A DNA stretch of 37,215 nt, from NCBI GenBank assembly GCA_017610005.1, contig JAFCCU010000013.1, positions 1-37,215 of the forward strand, written 5' to 3'. Below the pieces are notes generated by a model, which saw nothing but the letters and a program-made list of their open reading frames with translations, ran no database searches and was not told the DNA's origin. Source of the DNA: Candidatus Woesearchaeota archaeon (GTDB lineage: Archaea; Nanobdellota; Nanobdellia; Woesearchaeales; B29-G15). The number at the start of each line of letters is the position of its first letter. The stretch's first letter is position 1. A program made the position numbers and the translations under genes. Positions 1 to 6,123 of this stretch are shown here, piece after piece.

Positions 1-459
1 TTGTTTGGTACAAAATATGAAGTTCTTAAAACCATTAGATGTAACGATGGGTGTGATGGAGTTGTTTGTAAGGATCATCCTTATGTTCCAATAAAGGATG
101 ATAATAACAATGGAGTAATAGATTCAGAAGAGGACAAACAAGAAGAAATAAGTGAAGTTATAGAAGAAGATGATTGTAGTGATTACACCAATTGTTATGT
201 TTCACCAAACCCAGAGGATGGTTATGGTCCTAATTATGAATTTTCTGGAGGGAAGGCTTATGAGAATAATTGTGAGAGAGTATGTACTCTTTGGTATGTT
301 CATACTTGTGAACCAGATTCCGGGGGAGTTAAAAGGTGTGGCGTAGAGTACAGTCTAAGCCATTGTCATTACCCTACTGATGAAGACACCACAACAATTT
401 GCAGGTATGATCAGTATGAACTTGGGACTTGTTCAGGTGGATCCTGCCAACCTAACTAA
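1..459 (+). CDS. Cys-rich protein C-terminal part, EF-hand-like loop
   Basis: The frame is open from the window edge, so this is probably the C-terminal part of a larger protein; the TTG at base 1 need not be the true start. The visible 152 residues contain about 15 cysteines, mostly in CxxxC or spaced pairs, suggesting a disulfide-stabilised exported domain. Residues 33-44 match the EF-hand/dockerin calcium loop pattern DxNxNGxIDxxE, followed by an acidic stretch (45-58). I recognise no named family. A hairpin followed by T-runs lies just past the stop. The next gene is another Cys-rich exported protein. Confidence 0.6.
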   Translation: MFGTKYEVLKTIRCNDGCDGVVCKDHPYVPIKDDNNNGVIDSEEDKQEEISEVIEEDDCSDYTNCYVSPNPEDGYGPNYEFSGGKAYENNCERVCTLWYVHTCEPDSGGVKRCGVEYSLSHCHYPTDEDTTTICRYDQYELGTCSGGSCQPN

Positions 460-468
460 TTTTTTTAT

Positions 469-488
469 TAATCTCCTGAGGGAGATTA
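469..488. terminator. Hairpin after the first gene
   Basis: Perfect 8-bp inverted repeat TAATCTCC-TGAG-GGAGATTA, starting 10 bases after the stop at 459, preceded by TTTTTT and followed by CTCTTTTTA. It looks like a transcription end signal. In archaea the T-run may matter more than the hairpin, so the assignment is inferred. Confidence 0.5.
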
Positions 489-521
489 CTCTTTTTATTA
501 AATTCTTAGAATAATCAGGAA

Positions 522-532
522 ACTTTATAAAT
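522..532 (+). promoter_or_regulatory. Archaeal TATA box of the Cys-rich exported protein gene
   Basis: ACTTTATAAAT lies about 28 bases before the ATG at 554, the spacing expected for a TATA box with a very short leader. No Shine-Dalgarno motif precedes the ATG. Confidence 0.55.
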
Positions 533-553
533 AATTTATTTCTAATTAATAAA

Positions 554-988
554 ATGAAGCCCACAATTTTTCTTATACTCTTGCTTATCCCACTTGTAAC
601 AGCAGTAATACCTATTGATGTGGGAATATGTAATTCACAAGATGCAGATACTGAGATTCAAACTTGTATTAATACTTGTACTATTGAAAGTCAAGCATAT
701 GTACAAATATATAATGCAAAAAAAGCAGAGCTTGATGGGATAGTTGATTCCCCTATACAAAATTGTGAAGGCTACCCAGAATGTGTTGCATTTTGTAAAA
801 CTCAACCAGTTGAAGCCAATGAAGATGAGTTTGATTTGGGGCCTATGCTTGGCGCTATTGGATCATGTTTATATGCCACATGCCCTGGAGCTATTGCAAC
901 ATGTGCCTCTTTTTTTTGCTTGGATTGTTCCAATTGCATAAGAAACTGTTCTTGCTTTTTTGCTTTTCTAAGATTTGCAACAACTTGA
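554..988 (+). CDS. Secreted Cys-rich protein, possibly with a rearranged 3' end
   Basis: The 144-residue protein begins with a hydrophobic signal sequence (residues 1-17, ending VTA) and contains many cysteines in CxxxC and CxxC arrangements, so it is probably an exported disulfide-rich protein. I recognise no family. The last 25 or so residues (FFCLDCSNCIRNCSC onward) come from DNA whose other strand reads as a convincing coiled coil (KKQEQFLMQLEQSKQKK). The gene may therefore have lost its own 3' end near base 905-925 and now read through foreign DNA. The start is supported by the TATA box 28 bases upstream. Confidence 0.6.
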   Translation: MKPTIFLILLLIPLVTAVIPIDVGICNSQDADTEIQTCINTCTIESQAYVQIYNAKKAELDGIVDSPIQNCEGYPECVAFCKTQPVEANEDEFDLGPMLGAIGSCLYATCPGAIATCASFFCLDCSNCIRNCSCFFAFLRFATT

Positions 989-1200
989 TTCCATTCTCTA
1001 TGTTCTAAGGCATCAAGTTTTACAATTTCAACCATTAATGTAATATTGATGAGTTTACCTTTTTCATAAGAGGCAACTCCATTATCAAAAGCATCCAAAA
1101 GATCTGCCCATTCATTATTTCCGTGAGAAATATTATTGGCAATTATCTCACAAGTCTTAAATTCAGTTATTAAAAATTTCGGAAGAAATTTTACAGGGGT
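915..1200 (-). pseudogene. Fragment of coiled-coil protein gene (C-terminal part)
   Basis: On the minus strand an open stretch reads KFLITEFKTCEIIAN, then ADLLDAFDNG and finally KAKKQEQFLMQLEQSKQKK, typical of a helical, charged coiled-coil protein. It has no start codon of its own near 1200, where the hairpin block begins. Its left end runs into DNA that codes for the Cys-rich protein on the other strand. With the fragment at 1376-1510 it is most simply the other half of one gene split by the repeat block. That connection is inferred. Confidence 0.4.
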
Positions 1201-1378
1201 TTAATACCCCGGACTTCAGTCCGAAATTTTTAATCCCAAAAATCCATCTTTTTTCGAGGACCGCAATACTTAGAAATGCCTTTGGCATTTCTTGTACATG
1301 AAATCTTTTTGGATTTCAAAGTACCCCAACTTTTAAGTTGGGGATATCACAGAGTGATACCAGTGAGTTGTGCTCACT
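1169..1378. repeat. Hairpin-rich block, possible non-autonomous IS200/IS605-derived element
   Basis: Seven inverted repeats lie almost back to back. A 15-bp perfect pair, ATTAAAAATTTCGGA (1169-1183) with 1220-1234, encloses GGGGT/ACCCC (1196-1210) and GGACT/AGTCC (1211-1222). Then follow AGAAATGCC/GGCATTTCT (1272-1292), GAAATC/GATTTC (1300-1317), CCCCAACTT/AAGTTGGGG (1324-1343), TATCAC/GTGATA (1345-1359) and AGTGAG/CTCACT (1362-1378). There is no open frame of its own. Subterminal GC-rich hairpins like GGACTtcAGTCC are typical of IS200/IS605 ends, so a transposase-less derivative is plausible. No transposase is in the window. Confidence 0.55.
1267..1324. repeat. Double-hairpin mini-element, solitary copy
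   Basis: TACTTAGAAATGCC...GGCATTTCTTGTACATGAAATC...GATTTCAAAGTAC: two hairpins joined by TGTACA, ending GTA. The same order (TACTTAGAAA...TTTCTTGTACA, GAAAT...ATTTC, GTA) occurs in the insert at 32046-32092 and, more diverged, at 36726-36775. It lies within the hairpin block at 1169-1378. Confidence 0.5.
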
Positions 1379-1510
1379 TATTGCAGATTTAAAATATTCA
1401 ATTTCTTTTTCTGTATCAACTACCTCTCTATCTGCTCGTGCAACATCTCCTGTATCTTCCCTTTCAAGTGTCTGTACACCTTGTGCTTTATTATTGCCAA
1501 ATAAGCTCAA
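1376..1510 (-). pseudogene. 5' fragment of a minus-strand coiled-coil gene
   Basis: TTG start at 1510 with a clear ribosome site (AAAGGAGGCG) 7-12 bases upstream, giving MSLFGNNKAQGVQTLERE and then a charged helical stretch (VVDTEKEIEYFKS). The reading frame then enters the hairpin block and stops at 1316 with residues that look non-native. The N-terminus and ribosome site look real, so this is probably the start of a gene interrupted by the repeats at 1169-1378, with its remainder at about 915-1200. The function is unknown. Confidence 0.45.
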
Positions 1511-1569
1511 TATAAACGCCTCCTTTTAAGTGTAATAATTATCTTGAATGTTTTTAGTATTAAATTTTC

Positions 1570-2772
1570 TTAAATAACCAAGGTTATTAGCGTATAGAAT
1601 ATTCCAACTGGTACAAAAGTTACCCACCAAAGTCCTTTTTTCCATTTGTAAATCCCCTTGCCAGGAAAAGGGGCTATTGGAAGCAACTGCAAAAGAGTAT
1701 ATGAAATACATAGAATCATGACCATTTGTACAATTAAACCAGGATTAATTAAATTCCACACAAAGAATATTATGAAAAGGAAGAAAGTTATTAGATTGAC
1801 TACATAAGCAATAAAAGCTTCTTTTTCTTTTGACTCATTTGAAACAATATACCCTGCAACACAAAATGCATTACCTAACCAACCAGATACTGCAGTGATT
1901 AATGCTCCCCAGTACCAAATATGAAACTCTGTATGAATTTTGTAGCGGTTATCCATAATTAATCTTGTTATATGTCTAATTGCGTACATTACTATATTTG
2001 CAAGAATAGTTAATGCAACAATTGTGAATGCTCCGGACCCAGGGGATAAATAAATGTAAGATAATGACGCTCCAAAAACAATTGCTGAAATTGCAATTGA
2101 TACCCATTCTCGCACCTTTAGTCTTATCCCTTTGATTTTTATTCCCTTAAATTTTTCTTTAATCTGCTTTTTCTTAACCTTCCCCATTATTTTGTCAGCG
2201 ATTTTAAATCTAAAAATTCTATAAGTCCATTCAGCGAGAAGTTTCCAGAGCCAAATTAACCCTAAGCTAATGCCTGTTGCAGCTATTGGAATAACACTCT
2301 CAGGCATAACTTTGGCAAGGGGAGATTTGGATAGTTTTTTAGGCTCATTTTCATACCCTGTGGCATCAGAAAAAATCATAACTTTTCCTTTTTCACCCTC
2401 TAAAAATTCTATACTTCCAAGAGTAATGCTTTCCTTTTCACTTGTGAAACTTGCATCATTTAGTGCTTCTTTAGCAATATAATTTTGGGTTGGGCCTCCA
2501 AGTAAAATTAGAGTCTTATTTTTAATATCTTCAGGCAATAAATCCTCTTCTTTGATTATTTCTGCTTGAAAATCAGGATACTTAGATTGGATAAGTGAAA
2601 ATGCTGCCTTTTCCGCTGATGAAGCATACTTGCCTTCTACTACAACAATTTCTCCTCCACCAATAAAATCTTGAATTTTATCTGAAAATGCAGTAATATC
2701 ACTTGAGATATCTGCATAGGATAAGGGAATTAATAAGGAGAATACAAATAATGTTAATATTACGCCCCGCAT
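1570..2772 (-). CDS. Membrane protein with surface domain and degenerate M50 (site-2 protease-like) region
   Basis: 400 residues. A signal peptide (1-20) leads into a soluble external domain (about 25-150) whose EIVVVEGKYASSAEK and ILLGGPTQN segments resemble repeats found in archaeal surface proteins. From about 155 on there are six to seven membrane spans. The region at 266-290 (RHITRLIMDNRYKIHTEF, then WYWGALI) resembles the archaeal M50 block HExxH...EFRLWPWG, and LLQLLPIAPFPGKG (360-373) resembles the second M50 motif (NLLPIPPLDG). The catalytic HExxH is replaced by RHITR and the Asp by Pro/Gly, so proteolytic activity is not expected. A TATA-like TTTAAATA lies about 25-30 bases before the ATG. 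The M50 relation is my reading of motifs and would need a profile search. Confidence 0.6.
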   Translation of the reverse strand: MRGVILTLFVFSLLIPLSYADISSDITAFSDKIQDFIGGGEIVVVEGKYASSAEKAAFSLIQSKYPDFQAEIIKEEDLLPEDIKNKTLILLGGPTQNYIAKEALNDASFTSEKESITLGSIEFLEGEKGKVMIFSDATGYENEPKKLSKSPLAKVMPESVIPIAATGISLGLIWLWKLLAEWTYRIFRFKIADKIMGKVKKKQIKEKFKGIKIKGIRLKVREWVSIAISAIVFGASLSYIYLSPGSGAFTIVALTILANIVMYAIRHITRLIMDNRYKIHTEFHIWYWGALITAVSGWLGNAFCVAGYIVSNESKEKEAFIAYVVNLITFFLFIIFFVWNLINPGLIVQMVMILCISYTLLQLLPIAPFPGKGIYKWKKGLWWVTFVPVGIFYTLITLVI

Positions 2773-2848
2773 AAGTTTTATGAAAGATAAGTTTTATTTA
2801 AATTTTTCGAGAGGAAAATTACTTAATTGAAATAAAACTTACCCCAAT

Positions 2849-2858
2849 CTTTATAAAC
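2849..2858 (+). promoter_or_regulatory. TATA box upstream of the DEAD-box helicase
   Basis: CTTTATAAAC is a textbook archaeal TATA box. Transcription would begin near 2880, leaving a leader of about 50 bases before the helicase start, longer than for most genes here. Confidence 0.5.
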
Positions 2859-2925
2859 GATGAGCGAAGATTTGGTAATAAAATATGGGTGAGAGGGCCA
2901 TTATGCTTTTTCTATTGATCATATT

Positions 2926-4140
2926 ATGAAGGTAAAAATGAAATTATTTGAGAAACTTAATTTAAGCGACCAGCTTTTAGAAGCAATTAGCAGGCTTGGA
3001 TTTAAAGAGCCAACCCAAATTCAGCGAGATACAATTCCTTTGATTTTAAAAGGAAAAGATGTTATTGGCGAGTCTGCAACAGGAAGTGGCAAGACTCTGG
3101 CTTTTGGCGCAGGAATTATTCATAATAGCAATAGTAGAGAAGGCATTCAAGCGCTTGTTTTAGTTCCAACAAGAGAATTAGCCGAACAAGTAAAAGATGA
3201 GATGATTAAACTTTCTTTTAATAAAGATTTAAAGATTATTGCGATATACGGGGGAGTTGGGATAAACCCTCAGATTGATAACTTAAAAATTGCAGAAGTT
3301 GTTATTGCAACTCCTGGCAGACTTTTAGATCATTTAAACAGAAGAACAATTAATACTAAGCAGATTAAAATTCTTGTGTTAGATGAAGCAGACAGAATGG
3401 TTGAAATGGGATTTATTCAGGATGTTGAGAAAATTATTAAATCAACTCCAGAAAATAGACAAACATTAATTTTCTCTGCAACTATGGCTGGACCTGCCCA
3501 ATCTATTGCTCAAAGATATATGAAACATCCAACTGTTGTCCACGCAACAAAAATGGTTGATCCAAGTAAATTAAAACAAGTATACTATAAAATTTCTCAA
3601 AACTTAAAACGAGAACTATTAGTTAATTTACTTAAAAAAGAAGATAGTGATTTAGTAATGGTTTTTTGTAATACACGGCGTGGAACTGAGATGGTCGGAA
3701 AAGTCTTAAAGGGTAACAAAATAAAATCAGCTCACATTCACGGCGGACTTAATCAGAATAAAAGACTTAAGACAATTGAGATGTTTCATAAAGGAAAATT
3801 TCAAGTTCTTGTTTGCACTGATGTTGCAGCAAGAGGAATCCATATTGAAGGAATAACCCATATTTACAATTTTGACATGCCTGCTGAACCAGGAGATTAT
3901 GTTCACAGAATTGGTAGAACTGCAAGAGCTGGAAAAACCGGACTTGTAATAAATATTATTTCTCCAAGAGATGACAAAAGTTTTGCAAGACTTATCAAGA
4001 CCTACAGAAACTTCGAAATTAAGCAAGGAGAAAGGCCAAAATTGGAAAAAGTTGTAAGAGAAATTCCAAACAGAGAAATTAAACATAAAGCAAGTAGGAA
4101 TAGGGGTAGAAGTAAATTTAGAAGGTATTCAAGGAGATAA
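2926..4140 (+). CDS. DEAD-box ATP-dependent RNA helicase
   Basis: Unwinds short RNA duplexes in ribosome assembly, RNA decay or cold response. All core motifs are present: Q motif (GFKEPTQIQ, 25-33), Walker A ATGSGKT (51-57), PTREL (81-85), TPGR (129-132), DEAD (153-156), SAT (184-186), TDVAARGI (298-305) and HRIGRTAR (327-334). The C-terminal 30 residues are Arg/Lys/Asn-rich, a likely RNA-binding tail. At 404 aa it is a minimal helicase. The ATG at 2938 (protein MKLFEKLNLSDQ) may be the true start, because AAGGT lies five bases before it. The 3' end overlaps the convergent hydrolase gene by 12 bases. A second DEAD-box gene is at 15544-16962. Confidence 0.93.
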   Translation: MKVKMKLFEKLNLSDQLLEAISRLGFKEPTQIQRDTIPLILKGKDVIGESATGSGKTLAFGAGIIHNSNSREGIQALVLVPTRELAEQVKDEMIKLSFNKDLKIIAIYGGVGINPQIDNLKIAEVVIATPGRLLDHLNRRTINTKQIKILVLDEADRMVEMGFIQDVEKIIKSTPENRQTLIFSATMAGPAQSIAQRYMKHPTVVHATKMVDPSKLKQVYYKISQNLKRELLVNLLKKEDSDLVMVFCNTRRGTEMVGKVLKGNKIKSAHIHGGLNQNKRLKTIEMFHKGKFQVLVCTDVAARGIHIEGITHIYNFDMPAEPGDYVHRIGRTARAGKTGLVINIISPRDDKSFARLIKTYRNFEIKQGERPKLEKVVREIPNREIKHKASRNRGRSKFRRYSRR

Positions 4141-4734
4141 TGCTTTAATCATTTTTATTATTTCTGGAAACTCAGTTATATCAAAATGTCCATTTTTGCT
4201 TTCATAAATTATAATTTTTGCATTAGGCAATTTTTCTTTAAATTTTTCTGCGTGAAGAACTGGAACCACATCATCATCTCTTGAAAATAATAATGTTAAG
4301 TTATTGCAATTCTTTTCAATTAAAGATAAGTCTGATTTTAGCTTAAATCCTCCGGCTAAATCTTCTTCTGATAAGGTGTCATCAAATGGAGCACATATTA
4401 AATATACTGCCAATATTTTCTTAGGAAATTTATTTTCTGATAAATACTGTGCTAGAAAAATCCCTCCAAGAGACTTTCCGATTAGGATTATGTTATCGTT
4501 AAGCTGTGAAAAATGTCTTTCAAAATGTATTTTCCATTCTTTATACTTTGCATCCTCAATAAGTGGCATTCTTGGCCTGATGATTTCAAACTTGTCACCA
4601 AGGGCTTTTGTAAAATATTCTCCAGACCAAGTAACTCTAGGTTCAATTGAGACTTCCCTGGTTTTAAGAAACTTCAAATAATCAACTTTATTCTTAAAAG
4701 TCATACCTCCATGAATATATAATACTTGAACCAT
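4129..4734 (-). CDS. Small alpha/beta hydrolase
   Basis: 201 residues with a compact alpha/beta-hydrolase fold: N-terminal strand and HGG (8-10), nucleophile elbow GKSLGG with Ser88 (86-91), an acid in DDDVVP (153-158), and His183 in GHFD. The size and absence of a cap resemble the YdeN/RBBP9-type serine hydrolases, but some motifs differ and the substrate cannot be told. No signal peptide, so cytoplasmic. It converges on the helicase gene and overlaps it by 12 bases. The next gene upstream (4761-5201) is in the same direction 26 bases away and could be cotranscribed. Confidence 0.8.
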   Translation of the reverse strand: MVQVLYIHGGMTFKNKVDYLKFLKTREVSIEPRVTWSGEYFTKALGDKFEIIRPRMPLIEDAKYKEWKIHFERHFSQLNDNIILIGKSLGGIFLAQYLSENKFPKKILAVYLICAPFDDTLSEEDLAGGFKLKSDLSLIEKNCNNLTLLFSRDDDVVPVLHAEKFKEKLPNAKIIIYESKNGHFDITEFPEIIKMIKALSP

Positions 4735-4760
4735 TTAGAAGAATATCTAATCTAACTTTA

Positions 4761-5201
4761 TTAATTTATTGGCTCAAGATATTGTGCAATAACTGGCTCA
4801 AGCTCTTTTCTGCCAAATGTATTATGAAATACATATTCTGCACCAGCATTAATCAAATCATCAACAACAGAACCTTTCAATTCTGGAGCGGTACTAAATG
4901 CAACTATTGGTAGATTTGGTTTAAATATTTTAATGTGACCAATCATTTGAACTAACCCTTCATGAAGCCTATATTCAGGAGGGTGTCTTAAATATTCTCC
5001 GTTTCCGCCAACTATTGGAATATCACTAATAAGAATTGCAAGTTCATAAGGATTAGCTTTTATTTCACCCATAAAATGTTTAGTGTCACGAAAGGTGCAA
5101 GGTTCTGCGTCATAACTCCTTCTTATCCATCTTGTAAACTGTTCTGCAAGTATCTCTGGATTATTTGAGACTGCGAGCATTGCAATTTGTTTTCTGTCCA
5201 T
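4761..5201 (-). CDS. Degenerate receiver-like (CheY-fold) protein
   Basis: 146 residues with receiver-domain layout: hydrophobic strand AMLAV (7-11), ELAILISD ending at Asp60 where a phosphoacceptor would sit, PNLPIVAFST (95-104) matching the strand with the switch Ser/Thr, AGAEYVF (119-125), and a final helix (KELEPVIAQYL). The conserved Lys of the usual KPF motif is replaced (FHNTF, 125-129) and the early acidic pair is not evident, so phosphorylation is doubtful. No output domain and no histidine kinase nearby. It could act as a stand-alone pseudo-receiver. Confidence 0.55.
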   Translation of the reverse strand: MDRKQIAMLAVSNNPEILAEQFTRWIRRSYDAEPCTFRDTKHFMGEIKANPYELAILISDIPIVGGNGEYLRHPPEYRLHEGLVQMIGHIKIFKPNLPIVAFSTAPELKGSVVDDLINAGAEYVFHNTFGRKELEPVIAQYLEPIN

Positions 5202-5269
5202 AAAAATGACTAATTAATAATCACTTTTAAAGTTAATTGTAGAAAAGATTATTAATTTAATAGTTGAAA

Positions 5270-5617
5270 ATGGTTAAAATAAGACTCCTAGGGGTTGGTA
5301 AATTTGAAAGGTATGTTCATTATATACTCTCCAAAGAACAGGTATTTTTTAAAATTGTTAGGGCATTAGTTGGAGAGTTTGATAGAGATTATGAATATGA
5401 AATAGGCTATTATTATAATCAAAAAGAAAGAGAATATGATCCAAAAAAGGAAATGGACATAAAAACCTTTACTGATCAAAGATGGTCAGCTGAAACTGAA
5501 GATTATATAGTAGAATTTATCTATGGAAAAGATAAAATCTTCTTGTCTGTTTTTACCAGAAAGGATGATCAGGATAAGATTTCTAAAATTATAAATCCAT
5601 TTATCAAGGGGATTTAA
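5270..5617 (+). CDS. Hypothetical protein, 115 aa
   Basis: Unrecognised. I choose the ATG at 5270 over the in-frame TTG two codons earlier because no ribosome site favours the TTG. The protein is soluble, rich in Lys, Glu, Tyr and Phe, with no signal peptide, membrane span or Cys pair. Its mix of short strands and charged helices suggests a small globular cytoplasmic domain. It is divergent from the receiver-like gene (69-base gap) and converges on the next gene with a 4-base overlap. Confidence 0.6.
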   Translation: MVKIRLLGVGKFERYVHYILSKEQVFFKIVRALVGEFDRDYEYEIGYYYNQKEREYDPKKEMDIKTFTDQRWSAETEDYIVEFIYGKDKIFLSVFTRKDDQDKISKIINPFIKGI

Positions 5618-6045
5618 ACTTCCTTTTTGGAGAAGAATACCTTTTTTCTATTCGCATAGGGATGCCGGAAACTTACCCCTTGGGAAATATAAAGGCCATG
5701 CTCTGAAAAACCGAATTTTGGAGCAGCCCCAAGAATTATTGCAACATTATGGTCTTGAGTGAATTCACTTAGAAAAGAAACTTCTAAAACTAAATCATTC
5801 CTTGAAAGTCCATGAAATTTATAGTCACGTTTAACCATATGGGCTTCAAGTCGATTTATTCTTAAAGATTGAAATGGCCCACCTTGATATTCAGCCCATT
5901 CTGATCGTTGATCATAAACACGAACCTGAGAATCGTTAAAAAATATAAATGCCCCATGCATAAGGGCACCAATATTATCCTCTGTTAATTCAAACGTTTC
6001 TATTTTGTTTATTATAGTTTCAATTCTTGTGTTTAATCTGGGCAT
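5614..6045 (-). CDS. Hypothetical protein, 143 aa
   Basis: Unrecognised soluble protein without signal peptide or membrane span. The N-terminal 30 residues are helical (RIETIINKIETFELTEDNIG); the rest alternates beta-like stretches (VRVYDQR, LVLEVSFLSEF, VAIILGAAPKFGF). The C-terminus is basic. It overlaps the convergent gene at 5270-5617 by four bases. TTTATAAGG about 30 bases before the ATG may be its TATA box. Confidence 0.6.
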   Translation of the reverse strand: MPRLNTRIETIINKIETFELTEDNIGALMHGAFIFFNDSQVRVYDQRSEWAEYQGGPFQSLRINRLEAHMVKRDYKFHGLSRNDLVLEVSFLSEFTQDHNVAIILGAAPKFGFSEHGLYISQGVSFRHPYANRKKVFFSKKEV

Positions 6046-6123
6046 ATCTTAAAGAAATTTTTAAACATTTATAAGGTTATGGGATATTGTCACTATAAGG
6101 TAATTAAATTATACTCTATCACT

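Noticed and set aside
802-1098. Open frame on the minus strand as one complete 98-residue protein
   Set aside because: Its C-terminal third is the complement of the Cys-rich gene, and its N-terminus lacks a ribosome site. Only the 915-1200 part looks coding, and it is described as a fragment.
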